Origin: SZUA-365 sp964635845
GTDB taxonomy: Bacteria; Bacteroidota; Ignavibacteria; SZUA-365
Length of the DNA: 64,000 nt
Reading direction: 5' to 3'
Assembly (NCBI GenBank): GCA_964635845.1
Contig: CAZWNO010000001.1
Span: 1 to 64,000 of the forward strand
The notes beneath the pieces are model-generated. The model saw only the letters and a list, made by a program, of their open reading frames with translations, was not told the DNA's origin and made no database searches. Position numbers and translations under genes: made by a program. Position 1 is the stretch's first letter. Each line of letters starts with the position of its first letter. Positions 42,091-51,414 of this stretch are shown in pieces.

Positions 42091-43272
42091 ATGCCCGATC
42101 CCGCGGAACAATTCCTCTCTCTGCTTCGGCACGAGGCAGCACCGTACTTTTTCTGGCGCTCGCCGGAAGGGGAGACACTCGCGGCAGCCGGACAGCGCCA
42201 CCGGTTTGAACCTGCACAGCCGGAGCGATGGCGGGAGTGGGCGACAGCTCCGCTCGATGCCGATCCGGATGTTCCGCTGATCGCGCTTTCATTCTTCGAT
42301 CCCGCCGCGAAGCCGTCGGAAGAATGGAGCGGCTTTCCTCCCTTTCAATTCTATCAACCTGCAATCGCGATACAGGAACGTCACGGGGAATGCCGGCAGT
42401 GGGGCGCACCTTCATGTTCCCCGGGTATTTCCCACGACGAGCCGACGGAAGCAGGCGCGCTCGCTCGTCTCGCCGACAGCGGAGGGGATGCCGAGACATA
42501 CCGCGCGCGTGTCGAGCAGGCGCTCGGGCTGCTCAGGCGCGGGGAACTGGAGAAGGTCGTCGTCGCCCGCAAGGGCAGAATCAAGATTGCGAACTCCTTT
42601 TCCCTGTCCCCGATGCTGCATGCGATGCTGCGGCAGCCGCACGCATTCACCATCTGCTACAGTCCTGACGGCCTGCGTTTCTTCCTGAGCGCGACACCCG
42701 AGAGACTCGGACGCATCGACTCAGGGCGTTTCGAAAGCATGGCGCTGGCGGGAACGTTTCCGAATGTCAGTGACCGAGACCGGCCCGAACGCGACCTGCT
42801 CGGCGATGCGAAGGAGCGTTCCGAACATGCCTACGTTGTCAGCATGATCCGGTCCGCCGCGGCTTCGTTCGCGACCGGCATTTCGGTGGACGACAGGCGT
42901 ACGCTCGAACTGCCGCATGTGAAGCACATCCTCACCCGCATTTCCGCGCGGATCCGCGAAGGCTGCGACCTGCGTCATGTGATCGCGTCCCTGCACCCGA
43001 CTCCGGCCGTCGCGGGGACTCCACGGGAAGCCGCGCTCGCGTTGATCGCGGCGCTCGAGCCGTTCAACCGCGGGCTCTACGCGGGCTGTGCGGGTTGGTT
43101 CTTCCCGCTGGGAGACGGGGACGTCGCGGTGACGATACGGAGCGCGATGCTGTGCGAGGGTGACGCGATCGTCTGGGCTGGAGCCGGAATTGTCGGCAAC
43201 AGCGACGCGGCAGCCGAGGAACGGGAAACCCGGGCGAAGATGCGGACCATGTTCGACATTCTCGGCATCTGA
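42091..43272 (+). CDS. menF: Isochorismate synthase
   Basis: 393 residues; converts chorismate to isochorismate, the first step of menaquinone synthesis. Chorismate-binding motifs: GELEKVVVARKG, SPDGLRFFLSATPERLG, MALAGTFPN (start of the catalytic core), KERSEHAYVV, ELPHVKHILTRI, HPTPAVAGTPREAAL, and the Mg-binding region YAGCAGWFFPLGDGDVAVTI with AGAGIVGNSDAAAE. Length fits the family. The active-site arrangement is that of MenF/EntC rather than anthranilate synthase, and the menD gene follows. Confidence 0.93.
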   Translation: MPDPAEQFLSLLRHEAAPYFFWRSPEGETLAAAGQRHRFEPAQPERWREWATAPLDADPDVPLIALSFFDPAAKPSEEWSGFPPFQFYQPAIAIQERHGECRQWGAPSCSPGISHDEPTEAGALARLADSGGDAETYRARVEQALGLLRRGELEKVVVARKGRIKIANSFSLSPMLHAMLRQPHAFTICYSPDGLRFFLSATPERLGRIDSGRFESMALAGTFPNVSDRDRPERDLLGDAKERSEHAYVVSMIRSAAASFATGISVDDRRTLELPHVKHILTRISARIREGCDLRHVIASLHPTPAVAGTPREAALALIAALEPFNRGLYAGCAGWFFPLGDGDVAVTIRSAMLCEGDAIVWAGAGIVGNSDAAAEERETRAKMRTMFDILGI

Positions 43273-43348
43273 GAGCGCGGATGATCGCGAAGTGTGTCCG
43301 AGGGGAGAATTCCGTATTTTAGCTTTCCTCGAAGCATATCCTCAGGAA

Positions 43349-45994
43349 TTGGACGCGCGCATCCTTTTGCAGCGGTTCGTAAATATCAACCACCTCTGGG
43401 CCCATGCGATCGCGGATGAAATCGCGCGCTGCGGCGTACGCCATGCGGTGATCTCTCCCGGATCGCGGAGCGCGCCGCTGGTGCTCGCGATATCCGCGCA
43501 TCGGGACATCACGGATCATTCCGTGATCGACGAGCGCGCGGCAGCCTTTTACGCGCTCGGTCTCGCCAAGGCGAGCGGGCAGGCGGTCGCGCTGCTCTGC
43601 ACATCGGGAACCGCCGCGGCCAATTATTTCCCGGCAGTCTGCGAGGCGGATGCCTCCCGCGTTCCCCTGCTGCTGTTCACGGCCGACCGGCCCGCCTCGC
43701 AGCGCGGCAGCGGTGCGCCGCAGACCATGGACCAGGTGAAGCTGTACGGCGATCACGTGCGCCTGTTCGTGGACCCCGGGCTACCGGAAGCGGATGAGGA
43801 CCGGCTGCGCGCGCTGCGCTCATCGATATGCCATGCGTTCGCCGTCGCGACAGACAGTCCTGCTGGTCCCATCCATGTCAATCTGCCTTTCCGTAAACCG
43901 CTGGAACCGACGGAACCCGAGCGGGAACGGGACAGGATTCCGGATGCACTCCGCACGAACACGATCGAAGCCGTCATGGGGCGCTCCGATGGAAGGCCGT
44001 GGCTGCGCGAATACAACGCCGGATCGTCGAACGATGTGCTCGCCCCGGTGGCTGACGCCTTGCTCGCGGCGCGCAGGCCGGTGATTCTCGCCGGTCCCGA
44101 CGCCCGCGGCGCGGAGAGCGCGGCCGACCTGATGCGCATCGCCGGGCTGCATCATGTGCCGGTGTTCGCCGAAGCGGCTTCGCAGCTGCGGGCCGGCGAA
44201 CGCCATCCGCTGCGGATTTCGACGCTGGACCTGCTGCTGCGTTCCGAGGTGTTTCGCGCGGCATTTCACCCGGATCTGATCGTGCAGCTCGGCGGGGTTC
44301 CCACGAATGCCGCGGTGCAGCGCTTTCTTGAGCACGCGCCGGCCGAGCATGTCTGCATCGCGAGGGATCGCGCACTGCACGATGCGGCGCACACGGCTCG
44401 TGTCCATGTGCACGACACGAATGGTGATTTCATCGGAAGGCTCTCGGAATATCTCTCCGGATGTCCGTCGCGCACGCCAGAATCCGGCTTCATCGATGCG
44501 ATCGCCATTGCGGATACGGCCATCCGAAATACCCTGCCCGCCCGCTGCGCCGCGCTGCCCTCGACGTTCGAAGGCGCGGTGATGCATCGGTTGTCCGCTC
44601 TCCTGCCCGCGCACTCCGCCGTGTTCGTTTCTTCGAGCATGCCCATCCGCGACATCGAATCGTTCGCGCTGGATTTCCCCGAAGACACGGAACTGCATTT
44701 CAACCGCGGGGTGAACGGCATCGACGGGATCGTTTCAACCGCGCTCGGCGTCGCGCGCGCGCGCGGAGGACCCGCGCTGCTTGTCACCGGGGACATCGCC
44801 TTCCTGCACAATCTGAACGCGGCCGCCGGAGAGGGACTGCGGGAGATCGCCCTTACCGTGCTGCTGCTCAACAACGACGGCGGCGAAATTTTCGACATGC
44901 TGCCGGTGCGCGGCTTCGAGCCCGCATTCTCGCGTCATTTCATCACGCCGCACGGCGCGGATTTCTCGGAAGCCTGCGCCGCGTTCGGCATCGATCACCA
45001 GCGCATCACCGGGACCGGCGAACTGCCATCCGCGCTGGCCCGGGCATTCGACTCGCAGCGTTTGAGCGTGATCGAACTGCGCACGGCCATCGGTGAAAGC
45101 GGTGCGCTCCGGCGGCAGCTGCTCCGCGACCTGGCCATGGATGTGGATGCGGCGCTGCCGGCGGAGAATGCCGCGGAGAACGGGCAACGTCCGCGCTTCC
45201 CGCTGGCGTGGAAGCAGTTCGCGCCATCCGGAGATGAGACGGCGGTGTTTCTCCACGGCTTCACGCGCTCGAGCGCGTCCTGGGAGAGGATCGCGAGCCG
45301 GCTGTCCGGCATACACCTCATCGGCATCGATCTGATGGGACACGGAAACTCGCCCGTTCCCGCGTTCGATATGCATCCGGACGCATACTCCCTCGATTAC
45401 GCAGCGGACGAGCTGCGTGCGATCATCGCGCGTCTCGGACTCGGCAGGGTGCATCTCGTCGGCTATTCCCTCGGCGGCCGCGTCGCGCTGCATTTTGCAT
45501 CGCGCAATGCAGGGCTGCTTCGGTCGCTGGCGCTGATCAGCGCGACTCCCGGAATCGAGGAGGAGCCGGAGCGCGCGCGGCGCCGCGAGGCGGATCGCGA
45601 ACTCGCGGAACGCATCGACGACATCGGGCTTGAGCGATTCGTAACGGAGTGGAGCCAGGGCCCGCTTTTCGCCGTCCGGCAAGATGCAGGCAAGGCACGC
45701 ACGCTGGATGTGCAGCGCGACCGCATGCGCCGGCAATGCCGCGGACTGCAGGGTTCGCTGCTCGGCAGCGGACAGGGCTCGCAGCTTCCGCTCTGGGATA
45801 TTCTGCCAACGCTGGAAATGCCGGTGCTCATCGCCGCCGGCGCGAACGACGAGCGCTATGCGAAGATCGCCGCGCGCATGCAGACCATGCTGCCGCGAGC
45901 CATGCTGCGCGTGTTCGAGGAGGCGGGGCACGACCTGCCGGCCGAGCGGGCCGAACAGCTGGCGCAGGCGCTCGGGGAGCTGTGGAAACGCTGA
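43349..45994 (+). CDS. menD: MenD-MenH fusion: SEPHCHC synthase plus SHCHC synthase
   Basis: About 881 residues. The start is uncertain: there is no ATG before the conserved region, and TTG at 43349 or 43367 is the likeliest; the frame also runs back into menF. Residues ~20-580 are MenD (thiamine-diphosphate enzyme): AVISPGSRSAPL, LLCTSGTAAANYFPAV, and the cofactor site LVTGDIAFLHNLN to LLNNDGGEIFDMLP. Residues ~620-880 are MenH, an alpha/beta hydrolase: AVFLHGFTRSSASW, HLVGYSLGGRVALHF with the nucleophile Ser, and the catalytic His in EEAGHDLPAE. The two enzymes catalyse consecutive steps from isochorismate to SHCHC. Fusion of the pair is an arrangement seen in some lineages. Confidence 0.9.
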   Translation: MDARILLQRFVNINHLWAHAIADEIARCGVRHAVISPGSRSAPLVLAISAHRDITDHSVIDERAAAFYALGLAKASGQAVALLCTSGTAAANYFPAVCEADASRVPLLLFTADRPASQRGSGAPQTMDQVKLYGDHVRLFVDPGLPEADEDRLRALRSSICHAFAVATDSPAGPIHVNLPFRKPLEPTEPERERDRIPDALRTNTIEAVMGRSDGRPWLREYNAGSSNDVLAPVADALLAARRPVILAGPDARGAESAADLMRIAGLHHVPVFAEAASQLRAGERHPLRISTLDLLLRSEVFRAAFHPDLIVQLGGVPTNAAVQRFLEHAPAEHVCIARDRALHDAAHTARVHVHDTNGDFIGRLSEYLSGCPSRTPESGFIDAIAIADTAIRNTLPARCAALPSTFEGAVMHRLSALLPAHSAVFVSSSMPIRDIESFALDFPEDTELHFNRGVNGIDGIVSTALGVARARGGPALLVTGDIAFLHNLNAAAGEGLREIALTVLLLNNDGGEIFDMLPVRGFEPAFSRHFITPHGADFSEACAAFGIDHQRITGTGELPSALARAFDSQRLSVIELRTAIGESGALRRQLLRDLAMDVDAALPAENAAENGQRPRFPLAWKQFAPSGDETAVFLHGFTRSSASWERIASRLSGIHLIGIDLMGHGNSPVPAFDMHPDAYSLDYAADELRAIIARLGLGRVHLVGYSLGGRVALHFASRNAGLLRSLALISATPGIEEEPERARRREADRELAERIDDIGLERFVTEWSQGPLFAVRQDAGKARTLDVQRDRMRRQCRGLQGSLLGSGQGSQLPLWDILPTLEMPVLIAAGANDERYAKIAARMQTMLPRAMLRVFEEAGHDLPAERAEQLAQALGELWKR

Positions 45995-46055
45995 CACACG
46001 CATCGGTGTTCTGCTAACGACCGGACCATCATTCTCACACCGACAGAAAACCATC

Positions 46056-46904
46056 ATGAGCGACATCACCTGGACGACCGTCAGGGAATATTCGGACATC
46101 ACATTCCGCCGAAGCGACGAAGGGATCATGCGCATCGCGATCAACCGACCCGAGGTGCGGAACGCCTTCCGGCCGGAAACCGTCGACCAGCTGCTCGACG
46201 CGTTCGGTCTCGCCGCGCTCGACACCGAGGTCGGTGTCGTCCTCCTGACAGGCGAGGGGCCCGCGCGGGACGGCAAGTGGGCGTTCTGCAGCGGCGGCGA
46301 CCAGAAGATACGCGGCGATGCCGGCTACATGGGACAGGAAGCTGGAAGCGTGCCGCGCCTGCACATCCTCGAGCTGCAGCGCCTCATCCGCAGCATGCCG
46401 AAAGTGGTCATCGCGCTGATTGCCGGCTACGCCATCGGCGGCGGGCATGTACTGCATGTCGTCTGCGATCTGAGCATCGCGGCGGACAATGCGATATTCG
46501 GACAGACAGGCCCGAAAGTCGGAAGCTTCGACGGAGGTTTCGGCGCCTCGTATCTCGCGCGTATGGTCGGCCAGAAGCGTGCCCGGGAGATATGGTATCT
46601 GTGCCGACAGTACGATGCGCGGGAAGCGTTCGATATGGGACTGGTCAACACCGTCGTCGCCGTCGAAAAGCTCGAGGCCGAAGGCGTGCAGTGGGCGCGC
46701 GAGATCATGCGGAAATCGCCGCTGGCCATTCGCCTGCTCAAGTCGGCGTTCAATGCGGAGCTGGACGGACAGGCAGGCATTCAGGAACTTGCGGGGAACG
46801 CCACGCTCCTGTACTACATGTCCGAGGAAGCCCGCGAGGGCAAGGAATCCTACGTCGAAAAACGTCCGCCGAATTTCCGGAAGTTCCGTTGGCTTCCATG
46901 GTAG
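46056..46904 (+). CDS. menB: 1,4-Dihydroxy-2-naphthoyl-CoA synthase
   Basis: 282 residues, crotonase superfamily. It closes the second ring by Dieckmann-type condensation of OSB-CoA. Motifs: RIAINRPEVRNAFRP, FCSGGDQKIRG (oxyanion hole), AGYAIGGGHVLHVVCDLSIA, FGQTGPKVGSFDGGFGASYL, and the C-terminal RPPNFRKFRWLPW. The TGPKVGSFD segment has Gly where the second MenB type has Asp, so it should be the bicarbonate-dependent type. The ATG at 46056 is chosen because the upstream extension lies in menDH. Confidence 0.95.
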   Translation: MSDITWTTVREYSDITFRRSDEGIMRIAINRPEVRNAFRPETVDQLLDAFGLAALDTEVGVVLLTGEGPARDGKWAFCSGGDQKIRGDAGYMGQEAGSVPRLHILELQRLIRSMPKVVIALIAGYAIGGGHVLHVVCDLSIAADNAIFGQTGPKVGSFDGGFGASYLARMVGQKRAREIWYLCRQYDAREAFDMGLVNTVVAVEKLEAEGVQWAREIMRKSPLAIRLLKSAFNAELDGQAGIQELAGNATLLYYMSEEAREGKESYVEKRPPNFRKFRWLPW

Positions 46905-46911
46905 GATGGGT

Positions 46912-47865
46912 ATGGAAAAAATGAACGACCGACCGATCATGAACGAACCCCTGCAGGGCTCCGGGGCAGTGCCGATGCCGGATATCAGCCGTGCGCAGGC
47001 ATGGGTGATCGCAGCCAGGCCGAAAACCCTGCCCGCGGCCGTGGTGCCCGTGGTCGTCGGATCCGCTGTTGCCGCCGCGGAGGGAATGTTCGCACCGCTG
47101 CCCGCCGCCATCACCATGGTCTGCGCCCTGCTCATCCAGATCGGGACCAACCTGGCGAACGATTATTTCGACTACATGAAGGGCGCCGATTCGGAGCATC
47201 GCATCGGTCCGTTGCGCGTGACGCAGAGCGGGCTGATTCCACCGCGGACGGTGCGGAACGCGATGATCGCTGTTTTCGTGCTGACGTTTCTTCTCGGATT
47301 GTACCTCGTTTCAGTCGGAGGCTGGCCCATCCTCGCGATCGGCCTGGCGTCGATTTTCTTCGCCGTGATCTACACTGCAGGACCCTATCCATTAGCCTAC
47401 GTCGGTCTCGGAGAGCCGTTCGTATTTCTCTTCTTCGGTCTCGTCGCCGTCACCGGGACGCATTACGTCCAGGCCCTGCACTGGTCGGTCGACGCATTGA
47501 TCGCTTCGCTGCCGGTAGGTGCGATCACGACGGCGATTCTCGTCGTGAACAATTACCGCGACATCGACACCGATCGCGCGACGAACAAGAAGACCCTGGC
47601 CGTGCGCATCGGCCGCGCGGCAACCAGGATCGAATACCACCTTCTGCTGCTTTTCGCCTACGTCGTCCCCCTGCTGCAATCCCTGCGCGCCGCGCAGCCG
47701 CTGTGGCTGCTGCTCCCGCTGCTGAGTCTCCCGTTCGCAATCCGTGTGCTGCGCATCGTCGCACATTCCACCGACGGCGCCGAGCTCAATCACGCCCTCG
47801 CGGGGACGGGTCAGCTGCTCGCGCTCTACGGCATCCTGTATTCCGCCGGATACTATCTCGCCTGA
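46912..47865 (+). CDS. menA: 1,4-Dihydroxy-2-naphthoate polyprenyltransferase
   Basis: About 317 residues; the first of several close ATGs is uncertain (46906, 46912, 46921), and 46912 has AGGA 5 nt upstream. UbiA-family membrane enzyme attaching the isoprenoid tail to DHNA. The Mg/diphosphate-binding motif is NLANDYFDYMKGAD near residue 80 and the second Asp-rich motif is NNYRDIDTDRATNKKTLAVR. About eight hydrophobic segments follow the family pattern (AIGLASIFFAVIYTAG; FLFFGLVAVTGTHYVQ). It starts 7 bp after menB ends, in the same operon. Confidence 0.92.
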   Translation: MEKMNDRPIMNEPLQGSGAVPMPDISRAQAWVIAARPKTLPAAVVPVVVGSAVAAAEGMFAPLPAAITMVCALLIQIGTNLANDYFDYMKGADSEHRIGPLRVTQSGLIPPRTVRNAMIAVFVLTFLLGLYLVSVGGWPILAIGLASIFFAVIYTAGPYPLAYVGLGEPFVFLFFGLVAVTGTHYVQALHWSVDALIASLPVGAITTAILVVNNYRDIDTDRATNKKTLAVRIGRAATRIEYHLLLLFAYVVPLLQSLRAAQPLWLLLPLLSLPFAIRVLRIVAHSTDGAELNHALAGTGQLLALYGILYSAGYYLA

Positions 47866-47868
47866 CGC

Positions 47869-49023
47869 ATGCGTTGCCGCATTCAACAGCGCTCCCTTCC
47901 CCTGCGCCGGTCCTTTGCGGCCAGCGGATGGACGATCACCATGCGCGACGTTCTGCTCTTCTCCATCACCGATGAGAACCTGGGATCGACCGGGTGGGGT
48001 GAATCCGCGCCGCTTCCCTCCTTCGGGACGGAGGATCTCCCCGCCAGCCGCGAGGCGCTGCGCTCGGCGGCGCAGGTGCTCTCCGGAATGAGCGCCGCGG
48101 AGGCCGGTGAAAATCCGGATCCCATTGTCCTGATTCCTGCTCTCACCGGCGCGCCCGCTGCGCGTTTCGCGGTGGAATGCGCCTTGCTCGATCTGCAGTC
48201 GCGCATCGGGGACGTCACTCTCGCCGAGAAACTGGGCGGGCGGTTCCGCGACCGCGTGCCGGTCAACACGGTCATCGGAGCCGGAAGCATCGAAGACGCG
48301 TCATCGGCTGCGGCTGCCGCATGGGAGGACGGCTATCGCTGCATCAAGCTCAAGGTGGGAGCCGGTACGCTCGAAGAGGATGTCGAGCGAATCCGCGCCA
48401 TCCGTCTGGCCGTGCCCGCGGATACCCTCCTGCGTCTGGACGCGAACGGCGCATGGGATTTCGGCGAAGCGGAGCAGGCGCTGCGGGAATTCGCGATGTA
48501 CGACATCGAGTATATCGAGCAGCCGGTTCCATCCGCGGCAACCGACGAACTCGCGGCGCTCGGCAATCTGGGTATCGTACCGATCGCCGCCGACGAGAGC
48601 GCACAGAACCTGACGCAGGCGCGAAGGCTGCTGGAGCGCCGAGCGGTCGATCTGTTCGTCATCAAGCCCATGGCCTCGGGAAGCCTCCTCGACTGCCGGC
48701 GCTTCGCGATCGAAGCGGCGGACCGGGGGTGCGATGTCGTGTTCACCTCTCTTATCGATTCCTCGCTCGGAAGGCATGCGGTGGCGCAACTCTGTGCTTC
48801 ACTCCCGTTCTCGCACCGTCACCATGGACTCGCGACCGGCGCGATGTTTCTGGAAGACACACATCGCGACGATCTGATCCGGGGCGAGTTCATCCTGCCG
48901 GAAACGCCAGGCCTCGGGATCACACCAGACCCCGGGATCACACCAGACCCCGGGATCACGCCGGGCCCCGGGATCGCACCGGACGATGATCACTTCGGCG
49001 CCGGGCAAGCGGGGGAGAGATGA
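47869..49023 (+). CDS. menC: o-Succinylbenzoate synthase
   Basis: 384 residues, enolase superfamily; dehydrates SHCHC to o-succinylbenzoate. Motifs: WGESAPLPSFGTED, ARFAVECALLDLQSR, the KxK catalytic lysines in CIKLKVGAG, metal ligands at LRLDANGAWD, IEYIEQPV and IAADESA, then the lysine in FVIKPMASGS. The normal end (HHGLATGAMFLEDTH to PETPGLGI) is followed by about 30 extra residues from a tandem repeat (PDPGITPDPGITPGPG). The stop overlaps the menE start (ATGA). Only 3 bp separate it from menA. Confidence 0.93.
   Translation: MRCRIQQRSLPLRRSFAASGWTITMRDVLLFSITDENLGSTGWGESAPLPSFGTEDLPASREALRSAAQVLSGMSAAEAGENPDPIVLIPALTGAPAARFAVECALLDLQSRIGDVTLAEKLGGRFRDRVPVNTVIGAGSIEDASSAAAAAWEDGYRCIKLKVGAGTLEEDVERIRAIRLAVPADTLLRLDANGAWDFGEAEQALREFAMYDIEYIEQPVPSAATDELAALGNLGIVPIAADESAQNLTQARRLLERRAVDLFVIKPMASGSLLDCRRFAIEAADRGCDVVFTSLIDSSLGRHAVAQLCASLPFSHRHHGLATGAMFLEDTHRDDLIRGEFILPETPGLGITPDPGITPDPGITPGPGIAPDDDHFGAGQAGER
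48916..48987 (+). repeat. Four 18-bp units at the 3' end of menC
   Basis: Units begin GGGATCACACCAGACCCC; the first two are identical and the third and fourth diverge. They encode GITPDP twice, then GITPGP and GIAPDD, appended after the conserved MenC C-terminus. An 18-bp unit keeps the frame if copy number changes. Confidence 0.9.
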
Positions 49024-50477
49024 ACCTGCTCGCGTCTCATGCCGCGAGGATTCCCGACCGCATCGCCCTGATCGATGGCGGGAAACGCTGGAGCTGGTCA
49101 GAGCTGCACGAGCAGGCCCGCGCGGTCGCGGCCCTGCTGCAGAACAGAAACGGAATTCGTACCGGCGACGTCATCGCCACGCTGCTCGACAACAATGCCG
49201 CGCACGTCATACTGCTCCACGCGATCTTCCTCTGCGGCGCGACCGCCGCTCCGCTGAACACGCGGCTCGCTCCGGCCGAACGCGTCCGACAGCTGGCACA
49301 TCTCGGTCCGCGCCTCCTGGTGACCGGGGACGAGGCGCAGTATCCCGGCATCGCCGTGCTCCATCCCGATAGTCTGATCCCCGTCGACCCGGGTGACCGC
49401 CACGAGGAGTACCAGCCGGTCGCGGATGATGAGGGCGGGCTCTGCAGCATCCTGTACACCTCGGGTTCGACGGGCGAAATGAAGGCGGTGCCGCATACCT
49501 GGGCAAATCACCGCGCAAGCGCGGAGGGATCGGCCGTCAATCTCGGCGTGCGGGAAGACGACAACTGGCTGTGTGTCATCCCGCTCTACCATATCGGGGG
49601 ATTCGCCATCGTGACGCGCAGTCTGCGCTACGGCACGTCGATGACATTGCAGCAGGCGTCCCAGCCCCTGGCCATGGCGCACACGATGCGCCGCGAGAAC
49701 ATCTCCCTGCTCTCTGTCGTCCCAACCGTGCTGCAGCGCATGATCGAAGCGGATGACGCTCTGTCGGGCGGGACGCTCCCGTCATTGCGCGCGATCCTGC
49801 TCGGAGGAGCATCCGCATCGCCGGCGCTGTGGGCCGAGGTGCTGGCGCGTGACCTTCCCGTGCTTGGAACCTACGGTCTGACGGAAACCTGCTCCCAGGT
49901 CGTGACTGCTTCACCGCGATCCTGGCGAAGCATGGCCGGCAGTGCCGGCCGGCCCATCGGCGGAGCCGAACTCCGCATCCTCGATGAAGGCGGCGGGCGA
50001 CTCCCGTCGGGAACGCCGGGTGAGATCGCCGTCCACGGCGCAATGGTGACGGAGGGGTATCTTCGCAACGACATCCTGACAGCAGGACGATTCCGGGAGG
50101 GATGGTTCCATACGGGAGATATCGGAACGATTGACGCGCGCGGATTGCTGCGCGTGCTCGGCCGGCGCGACGACATGATCGTCACGGGAGGCGAGAACGT
50201 CTATCCGTCGGAAATAGAGGATGTGCTTATCCGGCATCCGGGCGTGCGTGAAGCCGCCGTCACCGGTATCGAAGACCGTGCGTGGGGTGCGAGGATCGCC
50301 GCCGTACTCGTGCTCCGCACGGCGGTCGCGGATGCCGAACTCGACGCATGGTGCCGCGTGGCGCTGGCGGGCTACAAGATTCCGCGGAAATGGATTCGGG
50401 TCGACGCGTTGCCACGCACGGCGTCGGGGAAAATCATCCGGAGCGAGGTGAGCAGGATCGTGTCGGAAGGGGGATAG
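49020..50477 (+). CDS. menE: o-Succinylbenzoate-CoA ligase
   Basis: 485 residues, ANL superfamily; activates OSB with ATP and CoA, giving the MenB substrate. Motifs: the ATP-binding loop SILYTSGSTGEMKAVPHTW, LLGGASASPAL, GTYGLTETCSQV, GWFHTGDIGTID, VLGRRDDMIVTGGENVYPSE, and the catalytic Lys in PRTASGKIIRSEV. A GGGGGAG ribosome binding site lies inside the end of menC, with an ATGA overlap showing translational coupling. It is the last gene of the cluster before a repeat tract and the convergent ubiE/menG gene. Confidence 0.94.
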   Translation: MNLLASHAARIPDRIALIDGGKRWSWSELHEQARAVAALLQNRNGIRTGDVIATLLDNNAAHVILLHAIFLCGATAAPLNTRLAPAERVRQLAHLGPRLLVTGDEAQYPGIAVLHPDSLIPVDPGDRHEEYQPVADDEGGLCSILYTSGSTGEMKAVPHTWANHRASAEGSAVNLGVREDDNWLCVIPLYHIGGFAIVTRSLRYGTSMTLQQASQPLAMAHTMRRENISLLSVVPTVLQRMIEADDALSGGTLPSLRAILLGGASASPALWAEVLARDLPVLGTYGLTETCSQVVTASPRSWRSMAGSAGRPIGGAELRILDEGGGRLPSGTPGEIAVHGAMVTEGYLRNDILTAGRFREGWFHTGDIGTIDARGLLRVLGRRDDMIVTGGENVYPSEIEDVLIRHPGVREAAVTGIEDRAWGARIAAVLVLRTAVADAELDAWCRVALAGYKIPRKWIRVDALPRTASGKIIRSEVSRIVSEGG

Positions 50478-50504
50478 GTCCGTGTCGGAATTCGATGAGG
50501 CGGG

Positions 50505-50646
50505 AATTTGGGGAAAATGGGAAAATGGAAAGATGGAAAGATGGAAAGATGGAAAATGGAACGATGGAAAGATGGAAAGATGGAAAGATGGAAAATGGAA
50601 CGATGGAAAGATGGAACGATGGAAAGATGGAACGATGGAAAGATGA
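50505..50646. repeat. Degenerate short-unit repeats, locus 2
   Basis: About 140 bp of GATGGAAA/GATGGAAC/ATGGAAAATGG units between the convergent menE and ubiE/menG genes. There are no unique spacers, so it is not a CRISPR array. The unit differs from loci 1 and 3 but has the same purine-rich GATGG character. Confidence 0.85.
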
Positions 50647-50666
50647 ATGGAAGCGGGTGAGGACGG

Positions 50667-51356
50667 TTACCTGACGGTGCCGATGTAGAGGTAGGCGATG
50701 CCTCCGGTGAGAGGGATGGTGCGCCGGTCGGAGAACATTCCGCTGCGGTCCATCAGCGCGAGAAACTCGTCACCCGTTGGAAAGGCCGCGGACGTGCGGG
50801 TGAGATATTCATAGGCGTCGCGCTTCCCCGAGACGAGACCGCCGACGAGCGGGATGACCACCCTGCTGTAGAAAGTAAAAAAGGGCTTCATCCACCACAG
50901 CGGCCGGCCGAATTCCAGGACCAGCACGCGGCCGCCGGGACGGACGACACGGGCCATGCTCTGCAATGCCAGCACGGGATCGTCGACATTGCGGATACCG
51001 AACGCGATGGATGCCGCGTCGAAACTGTCGTCCGGATACGTGAGATGCATCGCGTCCTGCACCTCCCATCCAACGGAGAGTCCCATCTTTTTTGCTTTGT
51101 CCGGTGCGAACGCCAGCATTTCCGCGCAGAAATCCGTTCCGACCACGCGTCCGTTCGGGCCGACCGCGCGCTTGAATTCCAGCGCGAGATCGCCCGTGCC
51201 TGTGGCGCAATCGAGCACGGCACCGCCGGGTTCTATTCCGCTGTAGCGCACGGTTGCCTTGCGCCAACGGTGATGGACACCGAACGAGAGAAGCGCGTTC
51301 GCGCGGTCATAGCTGCCGGAAATGCCGGCGAACATGTCTAGCACTTCGCGGCTCAT
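50667..51356 (-). CDS. ubiE: Demethylmenaquinone methyltransferase (UbiE/MenG)
   Basis: 229 residues; the SAM-dependent final step of menaquinone synthesis. Motifs: MFAGISGSYDRANALLSFGV near the start, the SAM-binding VLDCATGTGDLALEF, GTDFCAEMLAFA, DSFDAASIAFGIRNVDD and GGRVLVLEFGRP, all characteristic of UbiE/MenG. It lies on the opposite strand to the men genes, tail to tail, and 58 bp downstream of the DAHP synthase gene, with which it is probably co-transcribed. Confidence 0.95.
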   Translation of the reverse strand: MSREVLDMFAGISGSYDRANALLSFGVHHRWRKATVRYSGIEPGGAVLDCATGTGDLALEFKRAVGPNGRVVGTDFCAEMLAFAPDKAKKMGLSVGWEVQDAMHLTYPDDSFDAASIAFGIRNVDDPVLALQSMARVVRPGGRVLVLEFGRPLWWMKPFFTFYSRVVIPLVGGLVSGKRDAYEYLTRTSAAFPTGDEFLALMDRSGMFSDRRTIPLTGGIAYLYIGTVR

Positions 51357-51414
51357 GAAGGAACGCGCGCGATCGGAAATGAAGGGGAGGATTGCATCGG
51401 AAGGGAGGATTGCA

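Noticed and set aside
50505..50646. CRISPR array
   Set aside because: Units are short, contiguous and degenerate, without unique spacers, and no cas genes are in the window.
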